A stretch of DNA of 64,000 nucleotides from Halomonas cerina (lineage in GTDB: Bacteria > Pseudomonadota > Gammaproteobacteria > Pseudomonadales > Halomonadaceae), in the NCBI RefSeq assembly GCF_014192215.1, contig NZ_JACHXP010000007.1, forward strand, positions 62,001 through 126,000. Reading direction: 5' to 3'. This document shows positions 37,311 to 46,177 of this stretch, piece after piece (within the stretch, counting starts at the first letter, position 1; each line of letters begins with the position of its first letter). The notes beneath the pieces are model-generated. The model saw only the letters and a program-made list of their open reading frames with translations, was not told the origin of the DNA and did not search any database. The translations under genes and the position numbers were made by a program.

Positions 37311-38607
37311 GCATATCGCCGTCATCGCCCCTGCCCTGCCGAGCCATTTCCACGCCCTGGAGGCACTGGCCTGTGAGCTGATCGGGCGGGGACACCGAGT
37401 GACCTTTCTGCACCAGGCGGATGCCGTGCGCTGGCTGCGGGACCCGCGGATCGGCTTTCAGGCGCTGGGGGAGGTCAGTCATCCCCCGGGCTCTCTGGAC
37501 AAGACCCTGCGCCTGGCCGCCAGCCCCGGTGGTCTCCTGGGACTCAGGCGGTTGATTCAGGACATGGGCCGCACCACCGACATGCTCTGCCGGGAAGCCC
37601 CCCGGGTGCTCGAAGGACTCGGGATCGATGCCCTGCTCTGCGATCAGATGGAGGCCGCCGGCGGGCTTCTGGGAGAAGCCCTCGGTCTACCCTATGTGTC
37701 CGTGGCCTGTGCCCTGCCAATCAATCGCGAACCCGGGCTGCCGCTGCCGGTCATGCCCATGACGCTGCGCGACGACCCCCGGAGCCGACGCGTCTACGCC
37801 GGCAGCGAACGGGTCTACGACGACCTGATGACGCCTCATCGTCGCGTCGTCGCGCGCCACGCGGCCGGCTTCGGCCTGCCGGCCCGGGAAGGCCTGCACG
37901 AATGCCTCTCCCCCTATGCGCAGATCAGCCAGACGGTGAGCGGTTTCGACTTTCCCCGCCGCGGCCTGCCGGAACACTTCCATCACGTGGGGCCGCTGCG
38001 TGGGGTGGCAGAGAGGGAATCCGCCCTGGAGATTCCCGTCGCCCGGGACCGCCCGCTGGTCTTCGTCTCCCTCGGCACCCTGCAGGGCCACCGCTTCCCG
38101 CTGTTTCGGCGTATCGCCCGGGCCTGCCGTCGGCTCGAGGTGCAGTCGTTGCTGGTTCACTGCGGCGGCCTGGATCGCGCTCAGGAGCGAGCCCTCGAGC
38201 GGGAAGGCGCGACCTGGGTGCGGGATTTCGTGCCTCAGCACGCCGCGCTGGCCCGGGCCAACGTGGTGGTTTCCCACGGCGGCCTGAACACGGTGATGGA
38301 CGCCCTGCTTGCCCATACGCCGCTCCTCGTTCTGCCGCTGGCCTTCGATCAGCCCGGGGCGGCGGCGCGAGTGGTGCACGCCGGCGTGGGACTCAAGGCC
38401 TCGGCGCGCTTCGCCGGCACGCGCGCCTTGAGCGACCGGCTCGAGACGCTCCTGTCCGGCTCCCGCTTCGCGCATCCTTTGGCGCGCCTGAGCGACGAGA
38501 TCAGGGCCGCCGGCGGCACGTCCCGGGCGGCGGATATCGTCGAGGACGTTGTCGACGCGCCGCGGCCTCTGCCGCGCCGGTCGCTGGCTACGGGATATGA
38601 CTCATGA
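37303..38607 (+). CDS. crtX: Zeaxanthin glucosyltransferase CrtX
   Basis: GT1-family glycosyltransferase of 434 residues adding glucose to zeaxanthin hydroxyls. Visible are the N-terminal acceptor domain start [38 protein letters not shown], and the UDP-sugar binding region [48 protein letters not shown]. The start lies inside the end of the isomerase gene and the stop overlaps crtY, implying coupled translation. The crt neighbours decide the substrate. Confidence 0.9.
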   Translation: MGRHIAVIAPALPSHFHALEALACELIGRGHRVTFLHQADAVRWLRDPRIGFQALGEVSHPPGSLDKTLRLAASPGGLLGLRRLIQDMGRTTDMLCREAPRVLEGLGIDALLCDQMEAAGGLLGEALGLPYVSVACALPINREPGLPLPVMPMTLRDDPRSRRVYAGSERVYDDLMTPHRRVVARHAAGFGLPAREGLHECLSPYAQISQTVSGFDFPRRGLPEHFHHVGPLRGVAERESALEIPVARDRPLVFVSLGTLQGHRFPLFRRIARACRRLEVQSLLVHCGGLDRAQERALEREGATWVRDFVPQHAALARANVVVSHGGLNTVMDALLAHTPLLVLPLAFDQPGAAARVVHAGVGLKASARFAGTRALSDRLETLLSGSRFAHPLARLSDEIRAAGGTSRAADIVEDVVDAPRPLPRRSLATGYDS

Positions 38608-39794
38608 ACGCGCCGGGCCATGACCTGATACTGGTGGGGGGCGGCCTGGCCAATGGCCTGATCGCCCTGCGCCTGACACAGGCGCGCCCCGGGTTGCGCC
38701 TGCTGATGCTGGAAAGCGAAAGCCGTCCCGGTGGCAATCACACCTGGTCGTTCCACGATGGCGATCTCTCCGAGGCCCAGCATGCCTGGCTGGCGCCTCT
38801 GGTGGGCCGTCGCTGGCCGCGGCACCGAGTGATCTTCCCGCACCGCGAGCGCCTGCTGAACGGGGGCTATGCCAGCATCTTCTCCCGGGACTTCGCCCGC
38901 ATTCTGGAAGAGGCCCTGGGGGACAGCCTGTGGGTCGATACGCGCGTGGCCCGCCTGGCTCCGGATCGCGTGGAACTCGAGGATGACCGCGTGCTGCACG
39001 CGAACGCGGTGATCGACGGCCGGGGCCCCGCCGACAGCGCTCACCTGACCCTGGGCCATCAGGCGTTTCTCGGCCGGGAAGTGCGCCTGGACAAGCCCCA
39101 CGGCCTGGAAGAACCGATCCTCATGGACGCCAGCGTGCCCCAGCAGGACGGCTATCGCTTCGTCTACCTGCTGCCCTTCAGCCGCGATACCCTGCTGATC
39201 GAGGACACCCACTACGTGGACCGCCCGGAGGCGGACGCGGCCCGACTGCGAGACCATATCGACGCCTATGCGCGGAATCGCGGCTGGCGGATCGTCGACA
39301 CCCTGCGGGAGGAGAGCGGCGTGCTGCCGATCATCCTGGCGGGCGATTTCGACGCCTTCTGGCAGAACGCCCAGGGCCAGCCGCGAAGTGGCCTGCGCGC
39401 CGGGCTGTTCCACCCCACCACCGGCTACTCCCTGCCCCAGGCCATGGGCCTGGCGGAGCGTATCGCCGAGCTTGGAAATCTCGATGCGGAGTCGCTGTTC
39501 CAGGCCATCCATGCCTTCGCCGCCCGAGAGTGGCGGCGCCAGGGCTACTTTCGCCTGCTCAACCGCATGTTGTTCCTGGCGGGCCGCCCGGAGCGGCGCT
39601 GGCAGGTCATGCAGCGCTTCTACGGCCTGTCGGAACCCCTGATCGAACGCTTCTACGCCGGACGCCTGACCCGTGCCGACAAGGCGCGCATCCTGATGGG
39701 CAAGCCGCCGGTGCCGCTTGGCGAAGCGCTCAAGGCAGTGCGGCTGAACTCGCCGCAAAAGATCGCCTCCACCTCCTTCGGAATTCGCTCATGA
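38604..39794 (+). CDS. crtY: Lycopene beta-cyclase CrtY
   Basis: Membrane-associated FAD enzyme of 396 residues cyclising lycopene to beta-carotene. It begins DLILVGGGLANGLIALRL and carries RPGGNHTWSFHDGDLS, a CrtY hallmark, DGRGPADS, and LFHPTTGYSLPQA near the C-terminus. Start and stop overlap the neighbours by four bases (ATGA). Proteobacterial CrtY-type length. Confidence 0.93.
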   Translation: MNAPGHDLILVGGGLANGLIALRLTQARPGLRLLMLESESRPGGNHTWSFHDGDLSEAQHAWLAPLVGRRWPRHRVIFPHRERLLNGGYASIFSRDFARILEEALGDSLWVDTRVARLAPDRVELEDDRVLHANAVIDGRGPADSAHLTLGHQAFLGREVRLDKPHGLEEPILMDASVPQQDGYRFVYLLPFSRDTLLIEDTHYVDRPEADAARLRDHIDAYARNRGWRIVDTLREESGVLPIILAGDFDAFWQNAQGQPRSGLRAGLFHPTTGYSLPQAMGLAERIAELGNLDAESLFQAIHAFAAREWRRQGYFRLLNRMLFLAGRPERRWQVMQRFYGLSEPLIERFYAGRLTRADKARILMGKPPVPLGEALKAVRLNSPQKIASTSFGIRS

Positions 39795-41284
39795 CCCAGC
39801 CCCAACGTGCCCTGGTGATCGGCGCCGGCTTCGGCGGCCTGGCCCTGGCAATTCGCCTGCAGGCCGGCGGCTACCGGACCACCCTGCTGGAAAAGCGCGA
39901 CAAGCCCGGTGGCCGCGCCTATGTCTATGAAGACCAAGGGTTCACCTTCGATGCCGGTCCCACGGTGATCACCGATCCCTCCGCCCTGGAAGAGCTCTTT
40001 CGACTGGCGGGCAAGTACCTGGCGGATCATGTCGAACTGCTGCCGGTCACGCCCTTCTACCGGCTCTGCTGGGAAGATGCCCCGGCCTTCGATTACGTCA
40101 ACGATCAGGCCACCCTGGAGCGACAGATCGCCGAGCGCAATCCCCGGGATGTGGAGGGCTATCGGCACTTCCTGAGCTACTCGAAGGCGGTGTTCGAGGA
40201 GGGCTATCGCAAGCTCGGCGCTGTGCCCTTTCTCGCCTTTCGCGACATGCTCGCCGCCGGGCCACAGCTGGCGCGGCTTCAGGCCTGGCGCAGCGTCTAC
40301 TCCATGGTCTCGGAATTCATCGAGGACCCGCACCTGCGCCAGGCCTTCTCCTTTCATTCCCTGCTGGTGGGGGGCAACCCTTTCGCCACCTCCTCCATCT
40401 ATACCCTGATCCATGCCCTGGAGCGGGAGTGGGGCGTATGGTTTCCCCGGGGCGGCACCGGCGCCCTGGTGCAGGGCCTGGTCCAGCTGTTCGAGGACCT
40501 CGGCGGCACCCTCGAACTGAACGCGGAAGTGGCACGCATCGAGACCGCGGGGGATCGGGTGAACGGCGTCACCCTGGCGGATGGCCGGCATGTTCCGGCG
40601 GATGCACTGGCCTCCAACGCGGACGTGATGCATACCTACAGCAGGCTGTTGAGCGGGCATTCCCGCGGCGCCCGCCAAGGCAGGGCCCTGGGACGCAAGC
40701 GCTTCAGCATGTCGCTGTTCGTGATCTATTTCGGTCTGGACAGGCCACCGCAAGGCCTGGAGCACCATACGGTGTGCTTCGGCCCCCGCTACAGGGAGCT
40801 GATCGACGAGATCTTCAATGCGGACACCCTGGCGGAGGATTTCTCCCTCTACCTGCACTCCCCCTGCGTCACCGATCCGAGCCTGGCACCGGAAGGCTGT
40901 AGCGCTCACTATGTCCTGGCACCGGTGCCGCATCTGGGCAAGGCGAACATCGACTGGGAAACCCAGGGTCCGATATACCGCGACCGCATCCTCGACTATC
41001 TGGAGCGCCACTATATTCCCGGGCTTCGGGAACACCTGGTGACCTGCCGGCATTTCACCCCCCTGGATTTTCGCGAGGAGCTCAACGCCCACCTGGGCTC
41101 CGCCTTCTCCCTGGAGCCGATTCTCACCCAGAGCGCCTGGTTCCGGCCCCACAACCGGGACGCCAGGATCGACAACCTCTATCTGGTGGGGGCCGGCACC
41201 CATCCCGGCGCCGGGGTGCCCGGCGTGGTCGGGTCCGCCAAGGCCACCGCGGGTCTGATGCTGGAGCGACTCAATGACGGATAA
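39791..41284 (+). CDS. crtI: Phytoene desaturase CrtI
   Basis: FAD-dependent desaturase of 497 residues converting phytoene to lycopene. The N-terminal dinucleotide motif is VIGAGFGGLALAIRLQAGG, followed by KRDKPGGRAYVYEDQGFTFDAGPTVITDP. The C-terminal carotenoid-oxidoreductase signature is NLYLVGAGTHPGAGVPGVVGSAKATA. The ATG overlaps the crtY stop and the gene overlaps crtB by 11 bases. Four-step type expected from clustering with crtY. Confidence 0.95.
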   Translation: MTQPQRALVIGAGFGGLALAIRLQAGGYRTTLLEKRDKPGGRAYVYEDQGFTFDAGPTVITDPSALEELFRLAGKYLADHVELLPVTPFYRLCWEDAPAFDYVNDQATLERQIAERNPRDVEGYRHFLSYSKAVFEEGYRKLGAVPFLAFRDMLAAGPQLARLQAWRSVYSMVSEFIEDPHLRQAFSFHSLLVGGNPFATSSIYTLIHALEREWGVWFPRGGTGALVQGLVQLFEDLGGTLELNAEVARIETAGDRVNGVTLADGRHVPADALASNADVMHTYSRLLSGHSRGARQGRALGRKRFSMSLFVIYFGLDRPPQGLEHHTVCFGPRYRELIDEIFNADTLAEDFSLYLHSPCVTDPSLAPEGCSAHYVLAPVPHLGKANIDWETQGPIYRDRILDYLERHYIPGLREHLVTCRHFTPLDFREELNAHLGSAFSLEPILTQSAWFRPHNRDARIDNLYLVGAGTHPGAGVPGVVGSAKATAGLMLERLNDG

Positions 41285-42200
41285 GCTGGGACAGCACGCC
41301 GCACAGACGATCGCCGCGGGCTCCAGGAGCTTCGCCACTGCCGCCAGGCTGTTCGATCCGGCCACTCGGCGCAGCGCCCTGATGCTTTACGCCTGGTGCC
41401 GCCACTGCGACGACGTGATCGACGACCAGCAGCTGGGCTTTCGTGCTCAGGAAACCACCGGCGAAAGCAGCGAGACGCGCCTGAACGAGCTGCGACACTT
41501 GACGCGCCGCGCCTATGCGGGGGAGCCCATGCAAAGCCCGGCCTTCGCCGCCTTTCAGGAGGTCGCGCTCGGCCACGGGATTCCCGAGCGCTATCCCCTG
41601 GCACACCTGGACGGCTTCGCCATGGACGTGGCACAGCGGCGCTATGTCACCCTCGACGACACCCTGGGCTACTGCTATCACGTGGCCGGCGTGGTGGGCA
41701 TCATGATGGCCTGGATCATGGGCGCGAAGGATGAGGCGACCCTGGACCGCGCCTGCGACCTGGGGATGGCCTTTCAGCTGACCAATATCGCCCGGGACAT
41801 CATCGAGGATGTACAGATCGGTCGCTGCTATCTGCCGGCACAGTGGCTGGAGGAAGCCGGCATTCCACGCCAGGAGATGACCGCGCTACGGCATCGCGAG
41901 GCCCTGGCAGGTCTGGCCCGACAGCTGATCGATCTGGCGGAACCCTACTATGCCTCGGCCCATGGTGGATTGACGGCCTTGCCGCCTCGCTGCGCCTGGG
42001 CCATCGCCACCGCCCGCGGCGTCTATCGGGAAATCGGGATCAAGGTCAAGGCGCACGGTGCTCGGGCCTGGGACACGCGCATCTCGACCGGCAAGGTGGA
42101 CAAGGCGCGCTTGCTGGGTCAGGGACTCGCTCAGGCGATGGCATCCCGCTGGCAAAGGCCGGCGCCAAGAGCTAGCGGTCTCTGGCAGCGTCCAGGGTAG
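41274..42200 (+). CDS. crtB: Phytoene synthase CrtB
   Basis: Squalene/phytoene synthase of 308 residues condensing two GGPP. It has both catalytic aspartate motifs (YAWCRHCDDVIDDQ and LTNIARDIIEDVQIGRCYLP) and the YCYHVAGVVGIMMAWIMG region. Its last ten codons lie inside a 60-base sequence (42171-42230) repeated at the end of crtZ (46118-46177). This shows that crtB and crtZ originally converged and overlapped, and that the 3.9 kb now between them was inserted later. The gene itself appears intact. Confidence 0.94.
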   Translation: MTDKLGQHAAQTIAAGSRSFATAARLFDPATRRSALMLYAWCRHCDDVIDDQQLGFRAQETTGESSETRLNELRHLTRRAYAGEPMQSPAFAAFQEVALGHGIPERYPLAHLDGFAMDVAQRRYVTLDDTLGYCYHVAGVVGIMMAWIMGAKDEATLDRACDLGMAFQLTNIARDIIEDVQIGRCYLPAQWLEEAGIPRQEMTALRHREALAGLARQLIDLAEPYYASAHGGLTALPPRCAWAIATARGVYREIGIKVKAHGARAWDTRISTGKVDKARLLGQGLAQAMASRWQRPAPRASGLWQRPG

Positions 42201-42230
42201 TGGCCTTCTTCACGGGACCGCCGTGCTTTT
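42171..42230. repeat. 60-bp direct repeat, copy A (crtB end)
   Basis: Begins GCTAGCGGTCTCTGGCAGCG. Identical to 46118-46177 at 59 of 60 positions (difference at 42196/46143), same orientation. It contains the crtB stop codon and a dead copy of the crtZ 3' end. Confidence 0.97.
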
Positions 42231-42289
42231 ATGCCCAAGAAAGCCGCTATCACAAGCACGAGTGGCCAGAACCAATCCATCCTGCTTTA

Positions 42290-42325
42290 CCAAAATGCGC
42301 GGAATGCCCCGTACTTTTAGTGCGG
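42290..42325. repeat. Subterminal hairpin at the left end of the IS200/IS605 element
   Basis: CCCCGTAC-TTTTA-GTGCGGGG (about 42307-42327) forms an 8-base stem with one G-T pair, about 45 bases outside the tnpA stop. Such imperfect hairpins are the end structures recognised by IS200/IS605 transposases. The exact left boundary is not determined. Confidence 0.5.
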
Positions 42326-42369
42326 GGAAGGATGGGGCCGCCGAGGTAGCGCGGGCCGCGAAGCGGCCC

Positions 42370-42786
42370 TCAATGTGGACGGGCCTGCTGCTCGATGTAT
42401 TGCCGAACCCACGAGATCGGAGCACCGCCAACACTCCCGGCAAAGTAGCTGGGGCTCCATAAGGCATTCTTCTGGTACGCCGGCTTCACTAGCTCGGGAT
42501 GCATCAACTTGAGCCTTCGGCTGGATACCCCTTTCAAGCTGTTTACCAGCCGGGACAGCGCGACTTTGGGTGGATAGATCACCAGCAAGTGAACGTAATC
42601 GCCTTCGCCATTGAACTCCACCAGTTCCGTCTCAAAGTCGGCGCAGACGTTGCGGAATATCCCCTCCAGGGAGTCAAGATGCTCGGCGCCGAAGAGGTCA
42701 CCTCTGTACTTGGTAACAAAGACCAAGTGTGCGTGAAGCATGAAAACGCAGTGCCTGCCGGTTCTGTATGGTTGTTGAGTATCCAT
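42370..42786 (-). CDS. tnpA: IS200/IS605 family transposase TnpA (HUH motif altered)
   Basis: Y1-transposase-like protein of 138 residues, divergent from tnpB. Family blocks include HAHLVFVTKYRGDLF, VHLLVIYPPKVALSRLVNSLKGVSSRRL and the catalytic tyrosine helix SWVRQYIEQQ (Tyr130). The metal-binding His-x-His motif reads Tyr64-Val65-His66 (GDYVHLLV instead of DHVHLLV), so the first histidine is lost. This should impair single-strand cleavage, and the copy may be immobile. Length is near normal. Confidence 0.88.
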   Translation of the reverse strand: MDTQQPYRTGRHCVFMLHAHLVFVTKYRGDLFGAEHLDSLEGIFRNVCADFETELVEFNGEGDYVHLLVIYPPKVALSRLVNSLKGVSSRRLKLMHPELVKPAYQKNALWSPSYFAGSVGGAPISWVRQYIEQQARPH

Positions 42787-42807
42787 AGACCAACGATACT
42801 CGAAGAC

Positions 42808-43869
42808 ATGAAACAGACCAAGACTCTCAAGGTTCGCGTGAAGGACAGACACGCCGCCCACCTGAGCCGCATGGCCCGCAGCGTGAATTTCGCCTGGAAC
42901 TACCTCAACGAACTGTCTGCTCGATCCATCCGGGAGAAGGGGCTGTTTTTGTCTGCCTACGACATGGATCGCTATACCAAAGGGGCCGGGAAAGACCTGG
43001 GGTTGCACTCGCAGACGCTCCAAGAGGTGTCGCGGGAATATGCCACCCGCCGCAAGCAGTTTCGCAAGACCCGCCTGGCATGGCGCAAGTCGCGTGGCGT
43101 ACGCCGATCCCTCGGCTGGGTGCCCTTCAAGTCGGGCGCGACCAAGTGGAGGAGCGGGCAGGTCACCTTCAATGGCCAGCACTTCAAGGTCTGGGACAGC
43201 GTTGGCCTGAGCCAGTACAAGTTCCGCTCCGGCAGCTTCAACGAGGATGCCCGGGGCCGCTGGTACTTCAATGTGGTGGTCGAGGTCGATGTCCAGCCGT
43301 CCGCCGGCCAAGGTGCTATCGGCATCGACCTGGGCCTGAAGGACGTGGCGACCTGTAGCGATGGCGTGAAGCTGGAGAACGGCCGTTTCTATCGCGATCT
43401 CGAAGACACGCTGGCCACCGCCCAGAGGGCTCGCAACAAGCGCCGAGTGAAGGCTATCCACGCCAAGATCAAGAACCGACGCAAGGACGCCCTACACAAG
43501 TTCTCCCGCCGGCTGGTCGATCAGCACGGCGAAATCGTGGTGGGCGATGTCTCGTCCACCAAGCTCGCGAAGACCCGCCTGGCCAAGTCGGTACTGGATG
43601 CTGGCTGGGGCCAGCTCAAGACGATGCTGGAATACAAGTGCGATCACGCAGGCATCGTCTTCCGAGAAGTCCGCGAGGCCTACACCACCCGCACCTGTTC
43701 GTCGTGCGGCTCGCTCAGCGGGCCACGGGGTGTCAACGGGCTGCGAGTAAGAGACTGGGAGTGCGGGGAGTGCGGTGCGCTCCACGACCGGGACGTGAAC
43801 GCGGCCCGGAACATTCTCAGTCTCGGGGCAGGACGTTGCCCTCCAGCAGTGGGAATCACCTCCCTTTAG
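42808..43869 (+). CDS. tnpB: TnpB RNA-guided nuclease of the IS200/IS605 element
   Basis: TnpB of 353 residues, the transposon-encoded ancestor of Cas12. RuvC-I Asp174 is in IGIDLGLKD. The four-cysteine zinc ribbon is CSSCG (297/300) and CGEC (319/322), and RuvC-III has HDRDVNAARN. The usual RuvC-II Glu (IVVED) is Gly246-Asp247 here (EIVVGDVSSTKL); nearby FREVREAYTT offers Glu287/Glu290 as a possible relocated catalytic acid, a variant known in some TnpB lineages. The 3' end overlaps the right-end hairpin, where an omega-RNA would be expected. Start 21 bases from the divergent tnpA start. Confidence 0.9.
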   Translation: MKQTKTLKVRVKDRHAAHLSRMARSVNFAWNYLNELSARSIREKGLFLSAYDMDRYTKGAGKDLGLHSQTLQEVSREYATRRKQFRKTRLAWRKSRGVRRSLGWVPFKSGATKWRSGQVTFNGQHFKVWDSVGLSQYKFRSGSFNEDARGRWYFNVVVEVDVQPSAGQGAIGIDLGLKDVATCSDGVKLENGRFYRDLEDTLATAQRARNKRRVKAIHAKIKNRRKDALHKFSRRLVDQHGEIVVGDVSSTKLAKTRLAKSVLDAGWGQLKTMLEYKCDHAGIVFREVREAYTTRTCSSCGSLSGPRGVNGLRVRDWECGECGALHDRDVNAARNILSLGAGRCPPAVGITSL

Positions 43870-43876
43870 GGAGGTG
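43857..43876. repeat. Right-end hairpin of the IS element / omega-RNA 3' region
   Basis: CACCTCCC-TTTA-GGGAGGTG is a perfect 8-base stem with a 4-base loop, overlapping the tnpB stop codon. Typical right-end subterminal hairpin of IS200/IS605 elements. The ABC permease stop lies only 19 bases farther on. Confidence 0.75.
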
Positions 43877-43894
43877 AGGACGTCAAAACCTCTC

Positions 43895-45103
43895 TTAGGC
43901 AGGCGTTTTGAATAAGGGTAGAGCTGCTAAAAGCAGGCACACTAGTGCCACGGCAGCCAAGATGCCGCTGGGCTGGGCTAGCTGAGCCCAGCTGTCGCCG
44001 CGGATCAACGCTCCGTAAAAACCTTCAATAGCCCAGGCATTTGGGGTGAACAAGCTCACCGTCTGTAGCCAGTCAGGCATCATAAAACGTGGCACCATTG
44101 AGCCGCCGAGGACGGAAATAATGAGCACAAAAAACGGAGATAACGTTGCCGCTTGTTGAGTTGTTCGACACAGCGACAGGAGTAAAAGTGCCAGCCCAGC
44201 ACTAGCGGCGGCGCAAGCAAGTGCCATGACAATGACTTGCGCCAAAGCGCTCTCTATCTCTAGCCCAAACCCGAACCTTGCGACTAAGAATATAGCGCTA
44301 GCCTGCAAAAATCCCAGACTTAACAAAAACAGAAACCGTCCCAATAGCAACCGTGAACGCGCAGCTTTGCTCAGTAGGAGGCGCTCGGAGATGCCGTTTT
44401 GGCGTTCTTCCAGACTGACCATGCCCGCGTTCACGGCGGACAATAATAAGAACAAAATAGTGGTGGCACCGGCATAGTAAGCAATACCGCTAACCCCAGA
44501 TATAGACGCCGGCGCCTGGCCATAAACGGGCTGTAACTCGATAAGCGCGTCTTCGGCTGCTGCGTTGTCCGGTTCTTGGGCCATTGCTCCTAAAGCGGCG
44601 TCTAAGCGCGCCTGTTGTTCGGGCGAGAAGCCATCAACTAAAACTTCTGTGCTTTGCGCAAGACGTTGCACAAGAACTTGTGGTTGTTGTGCGGCCAGCC
44701 TTTGTCGCAGCCAGCCTTGTAAAGACAGGGCGGCAATTTCACGTGTGGGTTCGCTGACGATGGTAAACAGCGGACTGTTGTTAGTGTCTAGTTGCCCGTG
44801 GATGATCACCGCTGTGTCGAAATTGCCTTGTCGCACCTGTTCCAGTAGTTGAGCACGGCTCGCATCGGGCAGAGCCGTAATCTCCAGGTCTTCGGTTTGT
44901 GTCAGGTACTGCGCGAAGTCTTGCAATACCGGATCTTCGGTTTCCACCATGAGGCCAACCCGCAAGTACAAGTCGCCTTCCGTGGCGCCGGAGAAGATGC
45001 TGGCAAATATGGCGAATACCAAGCTGGGCAAAGCAAATGCTAAGAGTAACGCACCGCGGTCACGCCAAAAGCCCAAGGCCATCACTCGGAAAATTGCGCT
45101 CAT
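43895..45103 (-). CDS. ABC-2 type transporter permease
   Basis: Exporter-type ABC permease of 402 residues: one N-terminal membrane segment (ALLLAFALPSLVFAIFASIFSG), a soluble extracytoplasmic domain of about 170 residues, then five or so C-terminal segments (ATTILFLLLSAVNAGMVSLEERQNGISERLL, SVLGGSMVPRFMMPDWLQ). This is the ABC2_membrane_3/YhgE-like layout of drug, lipid or polysaccharide exporters. It overlaps the ATPase gene by four bases. Base composition (about half GC in sampled lines) is far lower than in its neighbours, pointing to recent transfer. Substrate unknown. Confidence 0.85.
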   Translation of the reverse strand: MSAIFRVMALGFWRDRGALLLAFALPSLVFAIFASIFSGATEGDLYLRVGLMVETEDPVLQDFAQYLTQTEDLEITALPDASRAQLLEQVRQGNFDTAVIIHGQLDTNNSPLFTIVSEPTREIAALSLQGWLRQRLAAQQPQVLVQRLAQSTEVLVDGFSPEQQARLDAALGAMAQEPDNAAAEDALIELQPVYGQAPASISGVSGIAYYAGATTILFLLLSAVNAGMVSLEERQNGISERLLLSKAARSRLLLGRFLFLLSLGFLQASAIFLVARFGFGLEIESALAQVIVMALACAAASAGLALLLLSLCRTTQQAATLSPFFVLIISVLGGSMVPRFMMPDWLQTVSLFTPNAWAIEGFYGALIRGDSWAQLAQPSGILAAVALVCLLLAALPLFKTPA

Positions 45104-46065
45104 GACACCGGCTCCGCAGCAGAATCGGTTCGGGCACCGGTAAAGTGCTGCATCACGTCTTTTAATCCGGGCCGGCGTACCGAGACCTCGGCAATTGCAT
45201 CACGTGCTCCGCCAAAGTCGCGGTAGAGGTGATCGATCAACATATCCAGCGGTAGGTCACTTTGTAGCCACCATTCATTGCTCTCATCACTATCACGGCG
45301 AAAGCCGATCTCCTGCAGCCGCTCATAGAGTGCCAGGGGGAGCATGTGAACCGTACGCACAACGAATAGCTGACTGTTGCCGAAGGTTTCTTGTACTAAC
45401 GTCTGTGGCTCGGCCAAGGCTTTCAACTGACCTTGATGAAGAAGGGCTACGCGGTGGCATAGCGCTTCAGCTTCATCTAACTCATGAGTAACGATTACCA
45501 CGGCCGCACCTTGCTCGGCGCGGCGGCGAATAAGGTCGTGGATTGACATGCGCACACCCAGGTCGACCCCGGCCGTGGGTTCGTCCAGCACGAGTAGAGA
45601 AGGGTGCGAGACCAGGGTGGCTGCCAGGTGTAAGCGCCGTTGCATACCACCGGACATTTGGTCCACCCGCACATGGGCTTTGTCTGTTAACTCGATTTCT
45701 TCGAGCGCTTGGCTGACCCGTATGGGTACCTGGTGGCGACTGACACCTGTGCAGCGCGCGAAAAACTCCAGGTTCTCCCGCCCCGTCAGGTACCGATATA
45801 AACCTAGGAACTGGGGTGCGAAACCGATGGAATGCTGATAGGCCTTACCCGGAGAAAGCGCTCTTTCTGCAATGAATATTTTCCCAGAGGTGGGGCGCAG
45901 CTTGCCGGTAATGGCGCGCAACAGTGTCGATTTTCCTGCACCGTTAGGCCCGAGGATGCCGAGTATTTCGCCTGGGCGTACCTGTAAAGAAACGTCGTCT
46001 AAGGCGCTGTGGCTGTCGTAGACTACCCGTAATTGATCAATGGTGAGTGCTGCAGTCGCGGTCAT
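45100..46065 (-). CDS. ABC transporter ATP-binding protein
   Basis: ATPase of 321 residues partnering the ABC-2 permease. Walker A is GPNGAGKST, the signature is QMSGGMQRRLHLA, Walker B is LLVLDEPTAGVDLG, and the switch His follows in VIVTHELDEAE. About 90 residues follow the nucleotide-binding domain, common in DrrA/CcmA-type exporter ATPases. It is first in the two-gene operon, inside the crtB/crtZ insertion, with the same low-GC character as the permease. Confidence 0.9.
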   Translation of the reverse strand: MTATAALTIDQLRVVYDSHSALDDVSLQVRPGEILGILGPNGAGKSTLLRAITGKLRPTSGKIFIAERALSPGKAYQHSIGFAPQFLGLYRYLTGRENLEFFARCTGVSRHQVPIRVSQALEEIELTDKAHVRVDQMSGGMQRRLHLAATLVSHPSLLVLDEPTAGVDLGVRMSIHDLIRRRAEQGAAVVIVTHELDEAEALCHRVALLHQGQLKALAEPQTLVQETFGNSQLFVVRTVHMLPLALYERLQEIGFRRDSDESNEWWLQSDLPLDMLIDHLYRDFGGARDAIAEVSVRRPGLKDVMQHFTGARTDSAAEPVS

Positions 46066-46117
46066 TCGCTAAGTCTAAACTCCAAGCCTTTGCGCCGCAC
46101 CGTCGAAGGTAACGAAC

Positions 46118-46177
46118 GCTAGCGGTCTCTGGCAGCGTCCAGCGTAGTGGCCTTCTTCACGGGACCGCCGTGCTTTT
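46118..46177. repeat. 60-bp direct repeat, copy B (crtZ end)
   Basis: Partner of 42171-42230. This copy holds the functional 3' end and stop codon of crtZ (stop at 46119-46121). The 3.9 kb between copies carries the IS200/IS605 element and the ABC exporter. Confidence 0.97.

Noticed and set aside
42171..46177. Composite transposon with two flanking IS copies
   Set aside because: Only one IS is present, and the 60-base repeats are crtB/crtZ coding sequence, not insertion-sequence ends.
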